Below are positions 47,015-55,784 of a DNA stretch of 64,000 nucleotides, piece by piece. The stretch covers positions 124,001-188,000 of the forward strand of contig NZ_BAEP01000047.1 in assembly GCF_000315015.1 (NCBI RefSeq), in the 5' to 3' direction. Source of the stretch: Paraglaciecola mesophila KMM 241. GTDB lineage: Bacteria; Pseudomonadota; Gammaproteobacteria; Enterobacterales; Alteromonadaceae. The translations under genes and the position numbers were made by a program. The notes beneath the pieces were generated by a model. It saw nothing but the letters and a program-made list of their open reading frames with translations. It did not search any database and was not told the origin of the DNA. Positions within the stretch are counted from its first letter, which is position 1, and each line of letters starts with the position of its first letter.

Positions 47015-47122
47015 GTGAAAAAAGTTCATCAAGCAAAATTCATCAAGCAAAAATTCATCAAGCATTATGGGAGAAAAAGCATGGGAGAAAAAGCACGGGA
47101 GAAAAAGCAGGGAAGAAAATAG
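47015..47122 (+). CDS. Possible lysine-rich 35-aa peptide
   Basis: GTG start with TTGGAG 7 nt upstream, 35 codons, TAG stop. The peptide is extremely basic (about 13 Lys and 3 Arg) and repetitive (KFIKQKFIKHYGRK, then GEKAREKKQGRK). It is shorter than most gene callers accept. No known protein recognised; it could also be non-coding repeat DNA. Confidence 0.3.
   Translation: MKKVHQAKFIKQKFIKHYGRKSMGEKAREKKQGRK
47024..47118 (+). repeat. Two adjacent short tandem repeats
   Basis: TTCATCAAGCAAAA-type units occur three times (47025-47062), then GGGAGAAAAAGC-type units four times with small changes (47069-47118). Unit lengths of about 14-15 nt are not multiples of three throughout, so the arrays may be younger than any reading frame. 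Confidence 0.75.
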
Positions 47123-47187
47123 TATGGTAAAGCTTTAAAAAGGCACGTGAAACTGCACGTTACAGTCTCACGTTTAGCAAGCGGAGG

Positions 47188-47532
47188 TTATACGGTAAAC
47201 GAAGCGCCACAGCCACACGTTGTGGTTGCATTTGGGTTATTGACTAAGAAACGAGAGCCTTCAAGGCCCTCAGTGTAATCAACCTCGCCACCTACTAAGT
47301 ACTGAAGGCTCATGGGGTCTACCACCAAGGTCACTTGATCCTTGTCTATGGTCGTGTCACCGTCATTCACTTTCTCGTCGAAAGTAAAGCCGTATTGAAA
47401 ACCTGAACAACCACCGCCGGTAACATAAACGCGTAATTTCAAATTAGGATTTTCTTCTTCCTCGACAAGCGCCTTAACTTTACGTGCGGCGGCGTCGGAG
47501 AATTCGATTGGAACTGCTGTTTGCACCGACAT
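47188..47532 (-). CDS. erpA: A-type iron-sulfur insertion protein
   Basis: 114 residues. The three cysteines of the A-type carriers are present: [11 protein letters not shown] and the C-terminal TTCGCGASF. ErpA passes Fe-S clusters to apoproteins, including those of isoprenoid synthesis. The [20 protein letters not shown] start is typical of ErpA rather than IscA. The DUF6776 gene lies upstream on the same strand after 114 nt. Confidence 0.95.
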   Translation of the reverse strand: MSVQTAVPIEFSDAAARKVKALVEEEENPNLKLRVYVTGGGCSGFQYGFTFDEKVNDGDTTIDKDQVTLVVDPMSLQYLVGGEVDYTEGLEGSRFLVNNPNATTTCGCGASFTV

Positions 47533-47646
47533 AAATTACCTCTGTGTATACAAATAAGTGGATAGGGGATAGCGCGGATCTTAAGATTTTACTGTAAGCG
47601 AGCTACATAATGCAGCTATTATCTAATACCTGACTAATCTTATCAA

Positions 47647-48345
47647 CTATTCGCTAGCCGATAGTGACCAATCAAAGGTTTTATTTAGTTCTCCCAGTTT
47701 ACGTTTGTATTTATAAACATCAGCAGTAATGACCACTTTTTCAGCTAAAAAGTCTGTTGGCAGGGTAAATTCCTGCTCTAGCATTTGAAAGTATTTAAAG
47801 CGAAATGCTAGTGGGCCTTGGTCGTTGAGTGAAGTTAACGAATAGCTTTTGGGGTGTCCATTTTCACTGCCATGTATCACTAACTGCACAGTACCATTGA
47901 GCGTAGCTTTGATTTTATCTTGCTGTAAAAGCACTAATTTTAAGCGGTAATAGTTTTCGCTTAAGGTTTTCTCGACAGCAAACCCATCAATGGCTAAGCC
48001 TGTGGCACTTAACTCAGGGGCCATCACTTGTTGATAAAACCCAAGCTCTTTACGCAAAGACACTTCCCGAGCCAGCGCAAGTTCTGTCTCTTCAGCGAGT
48101 TTTCTTTGAGTGGTTGTCGCGATATCTAACTCAACACTCATTACATTTACTTGGCGTGAAAGATCTGCGTTCTCTAGCCTAAGGCTCTCACTACTATTCT
48201 TAAGCTGGTTTAGGAGTGTTTGTTGTTCATCACTGAGTTTATAGCCAAAAGAAAAGGCTAAGTAGCCGGTTATTAATAGGATAACCAAACTTAAGGCGTA
48301 AAACTGATAAGGGCCGAAACGCTGTTTTAACTCTGTATAATTCAC
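47647..48345 (-). CDS. DUF6776 family coiled-coil membrane protein
   Basis: 232 residues: short cytoplasmic start (YTELKQRFGPYQFY), membrane segment about 17-35, coiled coil about 40-105 (LKNSSESLRLENADLSRQVN), then a beta-rich periplasmic domain ending in KTFDWSLSASE. Neighbourhood (erpA downstream) matches the family, but the bactofilin gene that often sits between them in related bacteria is absent here. Function unknown, probably envelope-related. Confidence 0.8.
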   Translation of the reverse strand: MNYTELKQRFGPYQFYALSLVILLITGYLAFSFGYKLSDEQQTLLNQLKNSSESLRLENADLSRQVNVMSVELDIATTTQRKLAEETELALAREVSLRKELGFYQQVMAPELSATGLAIDGFAVEKTLSENYYRLKLVLLQQDKIKATLNGTVQLVIHGSENGHPKSYSLTSLNDQGPLAFRFKYFQMLEQEFTLPTDFLAEKVVITADVYKYKRKLGELNKTFDWSLSASE

Positions 48346-48457
48346 AAACTATTTTACCTCGCCAGCACCATAAACCAGAAATATAAGGTAATTCCTTACA
48401 TTACAGCGGCTTGTGGTAAGATGCTGCCATTCCCTAACGTATTAATAGCGCTAATAT

Positions 48458-50137
48458 ATGTCCCTTAATGCATTTCGACAAGAGCTGGCTACACCGCGCA
48501 CCTCTATTCAATTGTGTGTATTGGGTATTATTGGCGGTGTTTGCGCTGCATCGGTGATCATATTATTCCGCTTAAGTGTGGAGTGGTTGCAGCTTCTTTA
48601 TCTTGATGAAGTGAATAATTTCACGACATTATCTGCTCTACAGCGGGCGATCATGCCTGTTATCGGCGTAGTGCTTATTTTATGTGTTGCCTACCTTACT
48701 GGATTTAAGCATTACCGAATGGGTATTCCTTTTGTGATCCACCGCGTTAAAAAACGCTTCGGGCATATCCCTTTTCGCACTACGATTAATCAATTTTTCG
48801 GTGGTGCATTCGCATTAGCGAGTGGCTTCTCTGTTGGTAGAGAAGGCCCATCGGTGCACTTAGGGGCTGCGGGCAGCAGTTTTTTTGGGCAATGGTTAAA
48901 GCTGCCTCACAACAGTATTCGTATCTTGTCGGGATGCGGAATAGCCGCTGGTATATCTGCTTCGTTTAATACGCCTTTTGCTGCCGTCATTTTTGTAATG
49001 GAAGTGGTACTGCGCGAATATAAGATCCATATTTTTATCCCTATTATGTTAGCGGCGGCCTGTGGCACCGTGATGACCAGAGCGGTATTTGGTCAAGCGC
49101 AAGAGCTCGACTTTATAGAATTTTTTGAATTCAGCCGCTGGATATACCTGTATTTAATTTTGTTTGGAATATTGCTCGGCGCATTAGCGACCCTATTCAA
49201 TAATGCTTTGATGAAAGTCATGCATATTTTCCAGCGTTTTAACATGATAAAGCGCTTGCTCATTGCCGCTGTGATTACCGGCGTAGTTGGTTACGTACTA
49301 CCTCAGGCATTAGGAGCGCATTTCTTTTCTGTACATGACATGGTGCTACAGCAGCAAGATGTTGTTTTACTGGTAGCTGTACTTTGCGCTAAGTTTTTTA
49401 TCACCATTATTGCCATTGGGCTAGGGGTTCCGGGTGGGATCATGGGGCCGGTTTTCGTGCTCGGTATGTTAAGCGGAGCCTTATTGGCCGCGCCTTTGGG
49501 ACTAGCCGTAGATAACATGGAACAGCTCAGCGGTAGCTTTGCTCTGCTTGGGATGGCCGGTTTGATGACGTCTGTAGTACATGCTCCGCTAGCTGCTTTG
49601 TCAGCCGTGATGGAGTTATCCTATAGCCCTGAGCTTATCTTGCCTGCTATTTTAGTAATTGTACCCGCGTATGTGACCTCGACCCAGTTTCTTGGAAACA
49701 GCTCTATCTTCATCCGTCAGTTGGATTACCAAAAGTTGCCTTACAGTACGTCATCTGTATTAGAAGCCCTGCAGAAAACCGGTGTGCTCGCGGTGATGGA
49801 CAAAGAATTTAAACTGTTCAATAACGCCCAGCAACACCATATTTTACAATTTTTAGAGACATCCCCGACTCATCCTGTGGTGCAGCGAAACAGTGTTGAA
49901 ATTGACGTACAATATTCGTTAGTTCAATACGATATCAGTCTTAGCAGAGAAGAATCATCCTTGGCATTTTATGCCATGCAAGGGGTGTCATTTCAGTCAA
50001 CGCTGGGCGAAGTCTATGAATTGCTGCAAAGCAGTCGTGAGGGCGCGGTGTATGTTTATGAAAATGAACCAAGCAATATCACAGGTGTGATCACTTGGAA
50101 CATGTTGCGTAGCTATTTACACAAAGCACAATATTAA
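48458..50137 (+). CDS. ClC-family chloride channel/antiporter with C-terminal CBS region
   Basis: 559 residues, about 10-11 membrane helices. Selectivity motifs: GREGPSVHLGA (the gating-glutamate GREGP motif) and GVPGGIMGPVFVLG (GGIFGP-type); GSGIP appears only as a degenerate form near KHYRMGIPFV. A cytoplasmic tail of about 150 residues (430-559) has CBS-like order. Likely Cl-/H+ exchange or channel. hemJ follows at 39 nt. Confidence 0.9.
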   Translation: MSLNAFRQELATPRTSIQLCVLGIIGGVCAASVIILFRLSVEWLQLLYLDEVNNFTTLSALQRAIMPVIGVVLILCVAYLTGFKHYRMGIPFVIHRVKKRFGHIPFRTTINQFFGGAFALASGFSVGREGPSVHLGAAGSSFFGQWLKLPHNSIRILSGCGIAAGISASFNTPFAAVIFVMEVVLREYKIHIFIPIMLAAACGTVMTRAVFGQAQELDFIEFFEFSRWIYLYLILFGILLGALATLFNNALMKVMHIFQRFNMIKRLLIAAVITGVVGYVLPQALGAHFFSVHDMVLQQQDVVLLVAVLCAKFFITIIAIGLGVPGGIMGPVFVLGMLSGALLAAPLGLAVDNMEQLSGSFALLGMAGLMTSVVHAPLAALSAVMELSYSPELILPAILVIVPAYVTSTQFLGNSSIFIRQLDYQKLPYSTSSVLEALQKTGVLAVMDKEFKLFNNAQQHHILQFLETSPTHPVVQRNSVEIDVQYSLVQYDISLSREESSLAFYAMQGVSFQSTLGEVYELLQSSREGAVYVYENEPSNITGVITWNMLRSYLHKAQY

Positions 50138-50176
50138 TATGATGTGCTTTGCCATGAGTATTTGGAGAGTTATCCT

Positions 50177-50605
50177 ATGAGCATTTTATGGCTCAAAGCC
50201 TTACACATTTTCTTCATGATCGCTTGGATGGCGGGGATTTTTTATCTGCCTAGATTATTTGTTTATCATGCGCAAACTGATAATCAAGCGGTGCGTGACC
50301 AATTTAAGATAATGGAACGAAAATTATGGTTTTTTATCACGCCTTTTGCGTTATTGACTTTGATTTTCGGCTTAAGCTTAATCTATCAATACGGCACGTC
50401 GTGGTTTGCCCATTCAGGTTGGCTACATGCAAAATTACTATTGGTGATACTTTTGTACGGCTATCATTTTTACCTTTACCATTTGGTCAAAGTATTTGCC
50501 CGAGATGAAAATAAGCATTCCTCACGTTTTTATCGATTTTTAAACGAAGCGCCAGTGCTGATATTGCTAGCCATAGTGTGCTTAGCCGTGGTGAAGTTTA
50601 TCTAA
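50177..50605 (+). CDS. hemJ: Protoporphyrinogen IX oxidase HemJ
   Basis: 142 residues from ATG 50177 with TTGGAG upstream; an earlier ATG-like frame (50144) adds a non-hydrophobic extension and is rejected. Four membrane helices. The conserved His in KALHIFFMIAWMAGIFYLPRL and the WLHAKLLLVILL motif are those of HemJ (UPF0093), which oxidises protoporphyrinogen in heme synthesis. Confidence 0.9.
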   Translation: MSILWLKALHIFFMIAWMAGIFYLPRLFVYHAQTDNQAVRDQFKIMERKLWFFITPFALLTLIFGLSLIYQYGTSWFAHSGWLHAKLLLVILLYGYHFYLYHLVKVFARDENKHSSRFYRFLNEAPVLILLAIVCLAVVKFI

Positions 50606-51208
50606 GGGCTGTAGAGCAAAACCATTAGGTAATAGGACTTTTTGAAAATAAAACGCTTACATGATTAAGATGCTTTATTATAACCTGAAATTTCTGTTCC
50701 CAAGAGAGGATGCCTTATTAATTGTGCCACAATTAATTTAATGTAAAGATTTGTAATTAGGCATATATCTAGTTTGCTTTAGTCAACTGATTTGCTAATC
50801 TGAAGGAGAAAATCGGAATCAGAGAATGTCATAATATGGATGTTGTGCAGGTAAAATTACAAACCCTTTTGCGCCAGTCTGATCTCGCCTTTGAAGAGTA
50901 CAAAAAGCACCCTAATTCTGCCGATAGCGCAAAAGCGTATGAAACTGCAAAATTGGCGTTAGATATGTACATTGCGAATATGCGAGTATCAGTTGAACAA
51001 CGCTTAAAGTAACGTCTTTTAAAAGCCATTATTGCACATCGATATATTCGGAATAAGGAATATGACATTGATGTGACATCAAGCATTTAACCCCCCGCTA
51101 AGAAAATGCTATCATCTGGCGATTATATGGCGCCCAAGTATAGCCCTAACCTCAAGTTAACTGCTCTTCAACGTCGCCCGTCTATTTCTAATTACAGAGT
51201 CAGATTTA
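50606..51208. other. 603-nt region between hemJ and folE
   Basis: Holds one probable small gene (50836-51012). The rest is AT-rich. The stretch 51013-51208 must contain the folE promoter; I see no repeat, RNA gene or hairpin of note. Confidence 0.7.
50836..51012 (+). CDS. Small helical protein, 58 aa
   Basis: ATG to TAA, 58 codons, in the same codon style as its neighbours. The peptide (start MDVVQVKLQTLLRQSDLAFE, then SADSAKAYETAKLALDMYIA, end RVSVEQRLK) is charged and amphipathic throughout, with no repeats, and would form two or three helices. Shine-Dalgarno match is weak (AGAGAATG). No family recognised. Its protein-like composition contrasts with the AT-rich flanks, so I think it is real. 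Confidence 0.6.
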   Translation: MDVVQVKLQTLLRQSDLAFEEYKKHPNSADSAKAYETAKLALDMYIANMRVSVEQRLK

Positions 51209-51763
51209 ATGTCAGATGATTTAACCCAGCATTACTCGCAAATTCTATCGATCTTAGGTGAAGATACTCAGCGAGGTGGTTTAGTAGATACGCCTAAACG
51301 TGCCGCCAAAGCGATGCAGTTTTTGACCGATGGTTACGAGAAAAACCTTAGTGACGTAGTGAATGGCGCTATTTTTGAAGCCGATACAGACGAAATGGTC
51401 GTTATTCAAAATATTGAATATTATTCATTGTGCGAACATCATATTTTGCCATTTATTGGCCAGTGCCACATTGCTTATCTTCCACAGGGTAAGGTATTAG
51501 GTCTATCTAAGTTTGCTCGCATCGTAGATATGTATGCACGTCGCCTACAGATCCAAGAGGGTTTAACCAAGCAAATAGCGGATGCCATTCAAGAAGTCAC
51601 TGGCGCGGCGGGTGTCGGCGTGATCATGGAAGGCAAACATATGTGCATGATGATGCGTGGTGTTCAAAAGCAAAACTCGTCTATGGTGACCTCAGTAATG
51701 CTAGGTGCGATGCGTAAGTCAGATGCAACACGTAACGAATTTCTTCGTTTGATTGGTAAGTAA
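51209..51763 (+). CDS. folE: GTP cyclohydrolase I
   Basis: 184 residues. Makes dihydroneopterin triphosphate from GTP, first step of folate and pterin synthesis. Zinc ligands and active site: [19 protein letters not shown] and [15 protein letters not shown]. Typical FolE length of about 185 residues. A long hairpin follows. Confidence 0.96.
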   Translation: MSDDLTQHYSQILSILGEDTQRGGLVDTPKRAAKAMQFLTDGYEKNLSDVVNGAIFEADTDEMVVIQNIEYYSLCEHHILPFIGQCHIAYLPQGKVLGLSKFARIVDMYARRLQIQEGLTKQIADAIQEVTGAAGVGVIMEGKHMCMMMRGVQKQNSSMVTSVMLGAMRKSDATRNEFLRLIGK

Positions 51764-51782
51764 CACGTTATCAATCTCAAAA

Positions 51783-51826
51783 AAAGCGCGCCAACCTTAA
51801 ATCATTAAGTGTTGGCATGCTTTTGT
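51783..51826 (+). terminator. folE terminator
   Basis: AAAAGCGCGCCAACCTTAA pairs across a short loop with TTAAGTGTTGGCATGCTTTT, with two small mismatches, and ends TTTT. A long stable stem with T-rich end. Confidence 0.75.
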
Positions 51827-51930
51827 CATACTCACTTCCTCAGCGCATATAAAGCTGCGTAAAATCGTTAAATGCACAGACCGTGTGCTCCAATATGGTG
51901 CGTCTGCATCTTTTTTGTATGGAAATTGAA

Positions 51931-52983
51931 ATGACATTGAAAGCTATCCCCTCCTTTTGCCGACTAATGGGCAATATCAAAACCGTGACAGTGATGTGCA
52001 TTATGCTCACTACTTTCACGGTTGCAGCTAAAAACACCGATCCTTTTAGCGAGTATGGCCCCCGAACATTTGAGGTTGATAACAAATGGACCGCGATCGT
52101 TGCAGCGTATGAGCCTGAAATTAAAGCAATTGATGCTGCGATAGCCAAGTTACCTGACGCTAACATCACCAAAACCGTTACTTTCCAGGGCGTAAAGTAT
52201 CAACTAGGAACATATAAAGGTGAGCCGATAGTTATTTTTACCACTGGAATAAGCGTACCGAATGCCGCAATGACTATGCAAATGGCGCTCGACTATTTTC
52301 CGATCGACAGAGTTATAATGATGGGGATAGCTGGGGCGATAAGCAGTGAGTTTACTCCTGGTGACATTGCTGTGCCTGCTAGATGGTATTTTCATGATGA
52401 GTCTGTTTACATTAATCCAGACGCTGAGAACGAAGGGCAATTTGTACTACCAGATTATTATGAAAAATCATTAGCATCATTTTTGGATCGTCGTAAGCAA
52501 GATCCTCATTCGCCAGCGTATGAAAATTTTGGTTTTATACACCCTGAAGAAATGGCTGTGATTAAAGAGGGCTGGGATAGTCCTCGACAAATGCCATATT
52601 TTACCGCCTCCAGTGAACTACTTGATTTAACGAAGAAGGCAATTAAAAAAGTTAGCCCCATTGCTATGCCATCTGGTAAAGCAATAAAGGTTAAGGTAGG
52701 CGGAAACGGTGTGACAGGCTCGGTATTTTTAGATAATGCGGAATACCGAAATTGGGTGCGCCGAGTGTTTAACGCTGATGTGTCTGAAATGGAATCCGCC
52801 GCTGTTGCACAGGTTTGCTTTGTGAATGACGTTGACTGGGTTGTTATCCGCTCTATTAGTGATTTAGCCGGTGGTCAGCAGGGTAAAAATGTTGAGAACG
52901 TATTTGATGGTATTGCATCAGGTACGGGGGCTAAATTGCTGCTAGGCGTATTAGATGAAGTGGTTGCTTTGCCTGTTCAATGA
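51931..52983 (+). CDS. Exported nucleosidase/phosphorylase-family protein (PNP_UDP_1)
   Basis: 350 residues. An N-terminal hydrophobic stretch (about 13-33, NIKTVTVMCIMLTTFTVAA) predicts export. The rest is a nucleoside phosphorylase/MTA-SAH-nucleosidase-type domain: VIMMGIAGAIS, DIAVPARW, SEMESAAVAQVCFV with the ribose-binding MES, and RSISDLAG with the catalytic Asp. It probably cleaves nucleosides in the periplasm. Start uncertain: ATG at 51919, 51931 or 51967; 51931 has GGAAATTGA ahead. It is a second member of the fold besides mtnN in this window. Confidence 0.83.
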   Translation: MTLKAIPSFCRLMGNIKTVTVMCIMLTTFTVAAKNTDPFSEYGPRTFEVDNKWTAIVAAYEPEIKAIDAAIAKLPDANITKTVTFQGVKYQLGTYKGEPIVIFTTGISVPNAAMTMQMALDYFPIDRVIMMGIAGAISSEFTPGDIAVPARWYFHDESVYINPDAENEGQFVLPDYYEKSLASFLDRRKQDPHSPAYENFGFIHPEEMAVIKEGWDSPRQMPYFTASSELLDLTKKAIKKVSPIAMPSGKAIKVKVGGNGVTGSVFLDNAEYRNWVRRVFNADVSEMESAAVAQVCFVNDVDWVVIRSISDLAGGQQGKNVENVFDGIASGTGAKLLLGVLDEVVALPVQ

Positions 52984-53002
52984 GCGTGTTATGTAGATAA
53001 TA

Positions 53003-53032
53003 AAACACCGTCGATTTGACGGTGTTTTTGTA
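53003..53032. terminator. Bidirectional terminator
   Basis: AAACACCGTC pairs with GACGGTGTTT around a 5-nt loop, with TTT after. It separates the exported nucleosidase and the convergent YebC-family gene. Confidence 0.85.
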
Positions 53033-53057
53033 GTTGAAACCAAGACTCAGCTGAGAG

Positions 53058-53792
53058 TTATTCTTCGTCTTCGCGCTCTACCACAGCGTTGTGATATACG
53101 TCTTGCACGTCATCACAATCTTCCAGCATATCCATAAACTTATCAAACGTAGCGACATCTTCGCCTGTTACCGCTGTTTCTGTTTGCGGCACAAAGGTGA
53201 TTTCATCCGCATCAAATTCAAGTTCTGGGTTGTTATCGGTTAGTGCTGTACGGGTTTTAAAGTATTCGGTGTGAGGGGCAAAAACCGTGACAACGCCATC
53301 TTCACATTCCACTTCCGTTACATCAACGTCCGCTTCCATTAAGACTTCTAAGACAGCGTCTTCGTCATCGCCAGGGAAAGAGAACACGGCTTGATGGTCA
53401 AACATGTGACTTACTGTACCTGTTACACCTATTTTTGAGTTAGTTTTGGTGAAACAGTTACGCACATCTGTGATAGTTCGGTTGTTATTATCAGTTAGGC
53501 AATCAACTATGACCATACAACCGCCTGGGCCAAAGCCTTCATACCGTGCAGGGGTGAAGTCTTCACCTGCACCGCCAGCGGCTTTATCAATTGCTTTGTC
53601 AATAACGTGGCTGGGTACTTGGTCCTTTTTTGCTTTATCGATAAGGCGGCGCAATGATAAATTTGCTTGGGGGTCCGTGCCGCCGTTTTTAGCAACCATG
53701 TAAATTTCTTTACCGTATTTCGAGTAAACTTTGGTTTTTGCGCCAGCAGTTTTTGCCATCGCTACCTTACGTACTTCAAACTTTCTGCCCAT
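53058..53792 (-). CDS. YebC/PmpR-family protein (YeeN-type)
   Basis: 244 residues. Start [15 protein letters not shown], then [49 protein letters not shown] and an acidic C-terminus ([21 protein letters not shown]). The extended basic N-terminus and the DVQDVYHN end fit the YeeN branch better than YebC itself. Members are annotated as transcription regulators, but homologues help the ribosome translate proline-rich stretches, so either role is possible. Confidence 0.9.
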   Translation of the reverse strand: MGRKFEVRKVAMAKTAGAKTKVYSKYGKEIYMVAKNGGTDPQANLSLRRLIDKAKKDQVPSHVIDKAIDKAAGGAGEDFTPARYEGFGPGGCMVIVDCLTDNNNRTITDVRNCFTKTNSKIGVTGTVSHMFDHQAVFSFPGDDEDAVLEVLMEADVDVTEVECEDGVVTVFAPHTEYFKTRTALTDNNPELEFDADEITFVPQTETAVTGEDVATFDKFMDMLEDCDDVQDVYHNAVVEREDEE

Positions 53793-53900
53793 TAATGTTC
53801 TCTTTTTTGCTACAAATAAAAGGATATGACTAAGATTTTACCGATAAATACACGCTTTGTACAAACGCCTTACGTTGGCAATTTGTGCCTTGATGCTTAT

Positions 53901-55007
53901 TTAAGGTAAATGCTCAGTCGCTAAATAATCATGTGATTGCATTTCTTTCAATCGACTAAGGCATCGATGAAATTCGAAATTTAATGCGCCTTCTGTGTAC
54001 AGCTCTTCAAGGGGAACCTCTGCTGACATGATCAACTTCACGTTACGTTCATAAAACTCATCGACCATGGCGATAAAACGTCTGGCAATATCATCCACCG
54101 ATTTACCCATTTGCTCGACATTCGCCAACAAAATTGAGTGATAACAGCGACTCAACTCCATGTAATCAGTTTGACTACGAGGGCCGTCACATAAAGCGCG
54201 AAACTCAAACATGGCTACGCCCTCAGCATGATGCACGGTGGGGATTTTTCGGCCCTTGATGGTAATAGCATCATCGTGCTGGCATTCTTCAGGGGCAAGC
54301 TGCGTAAAATAAACTGAAAGGTTATCGTTGGCCGTTTGATCTAGTGGGAAGTGATAAATCTCAGCTTGTTTAAGCGTGCGCAAACGATAGTCGATGCCGC
54401 TGTCGACATTTACCACTTCGGTATGTTGGTTTATCAGTGCAATCGCGGGTAAGAAACGCGCCCGTTGTAATCCGTTTCGATAAAGCTCGTTTGGAATGAT
54501 ATTAGACGTTGCTACTAGGACTATTCCTCGTGCAAACATTTCTTCCATCAGCGTACCGAGGATCATGGCATCGGTAATGTCAGACACAAAAAACTCGTCA
54601 AAACAGATGACTTTGGCCTCGCTTGCAAACTTCGCGGCAATTATTTTGAGTGGATCAGATTGACCGCCGAGAGATTTCAACTCTTCGTGAACGCGATGCA
54701 TAAACCGGTGAAAATGCACCCGCATCTTCTTCTCAAATGGCAGGCAGTCGTAAAACGTATCTACTAAGTAGGTTTTACCTCGACCTACGCCACCCCAAAA
54801 ATATAAGCCTTTTATAGACTGGGCTTTCTCATCCTTACCTAGTACAAATTTAATTTTGGTCCACAGGCTTGGATCTTTGTCTGGCGCTACAAGGTCATCG
54901 TAAAGGCGTTGTAACTGTTTAACTGCGTTGGCTTGGGCGGGGTCAGAATGAAAGTCGTCGCGCTGCAAATCTGATTGATATTTTTGCCAAGGGGTTGAAG
55001 CTGACAT
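53901..55007 (-). CDS. zapE: Cell division AAA+ ATPase ZapE
   Basis: 368 residues, AFG1-like ATPase. Walker A GGVGRGKT (about 71-78), Walker B ICFDEFF, and the sensor region VATSNIIPNELYRNGLQRARF. ZapE binds FtsZ and destabilises the ring under constriction. zapG lies divergently upstream, then degQ-degS, the arrangement common in gammaproteobacteria (rplM-rpsI absent here). Confidence 0.94.
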   Translation of the reverse strand: MSASTPWQKYQSDLQRDDFHSDPAQANAVKQLQRLYDDLVAPDKDPSLWTKIKFVLGKDEKAQSIKGLYFWGGVGRGKTYLVDTFYDCLPFEKKMRVHFHRFMHRVHEELKSLGGQSDPLKIIAAKFASEAKVICFDEFFVSDITDAMILGTLMEEMFARGIVLVATSNIIPNELYRNGLQRARFLPAIALINQHTEVVNVDSGIDYRLRTLKQAEIYHFPLDQTANDNLSVYFTQLAPEECQHDDAITIKGRKIPTVHHAEGVAMFEFRALCDGPRSQTDYMELSRCYHSILLANVEQMGKSVDDIARRFIAMVDEFYERNVKLIMSAEVPLEELYTEGALNFEFHRCLSRLKEMQSHDYLATEHLP

Positions 55008-55250
55008 AAGGCGTGTCTTTTCCTTTTACTGAATGACCTTAAAAATCACCAAGCTTATCTTGTTGAGGTATTGAATCGAAATTTAATGACCGCATAAATG
55101 CGTGACAGGGGTATAATATCAAAACATGGTATTTTTTTCGCTGTAAGCGCTGCAAAGTTTGTTAAATATAGCTGCTGGCGACTGTAGATTTAAGTGATAT
55201 TGTGCTTTTCAGGTGTAAGTCGCTTTTACAACCTTATAATTGGAGTAAGT

Positions 55251-55691
55251 ATGGATTGGTTAATAGGTGTAGTTTTGGTGCTGGTCGGCGCGGTGATTGG
55301 TTTCTTTGTTGCAAAATATGTCTATTTTGATAAAGAAAAGACTTCGAAAGACGGACAGAAAGAGCAAACATTGAAAGATGTGATGGTTCAGCAGTCTCTG
55401 AATCATGTGGCTGAAAGTCGAAAAATTGCAGAGCAACTTGAGAAGCAATGCCAAACACTGACCCAAAATTTAGACAACTATGAGAGTTCTTTATCGCTGT
55501 TAAACGCTGACGCACAGAGCAGCAATGTGAGTTTCTTTGGAGAGCATGCATCGCCTTTTTTACAGAATAAAGAACAAAAAGTGACTCGCGAAAAAGACAG
55601 TGCTGATGTGCAGCCGTTAGATTTTTCAAACCAGAGCTCTGGTTTGTTCAGTGGCAGCGAAAATGTGCGCCCTGAAAAGCAATCAAAATAA
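55251..55691 (+). CDS. zapG: Z-ring associated protein ZapG (YhcB/DUF1043)
   Basis: 146 residues from ATG 55251 after TTGGAG; the frame is open to 55194 but that part is not homologous. N-terminal membrane helix (about 2-22, MDWLIGVVLVLVGAVIGFF), a coiled coil (about 45-90, KIAEQLEKQCQTLTQNLDNY), and a disordered tail. Links envelope synthesis and division in E. coli. It is divergent from zapE. Confidence 0.9.
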   Translation: MDWLIGVVLVLVGAVIGFFVAKYVYFDKEKTSKDGQKEQTLKDVMVQQSLNHVAESRKIAEQLEKQCQTLTQNLDNYESSLSLLNADAQSSNVSFFGEHASPFLQNKEQKVTREKDSADVQPLDFSNQSSGLFSGSENVRPEKQSK

Positions 55692-55784
55692 CTGAGCAAG
55701 ACAAGATAGGGAACTTTTCAAAGTGCCATGCAGTCTTTGTTGTGTTTATTTGTGCTAATAAGTCATCCATGGAGTTATCGTTAA

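Larger units (their letters stand above)
46849..47187. other. 339-nt region between the EF-hand gene and erpA
   Basis: Contains the promoter area of the EF-hand gene, a possible 35-codon gene at 47015-47122 built from short repeats, and the sequence downstream of erpA. No clear T-tailed terminator for erpA is visible. Confidence 0.65.

Noticed and set aside
47024-47118. Short repeats that might be a CRISPR array
   Set aside because: Units are 12-15 nt, directly adjacent, without unique spacers; no cas gene nearby.
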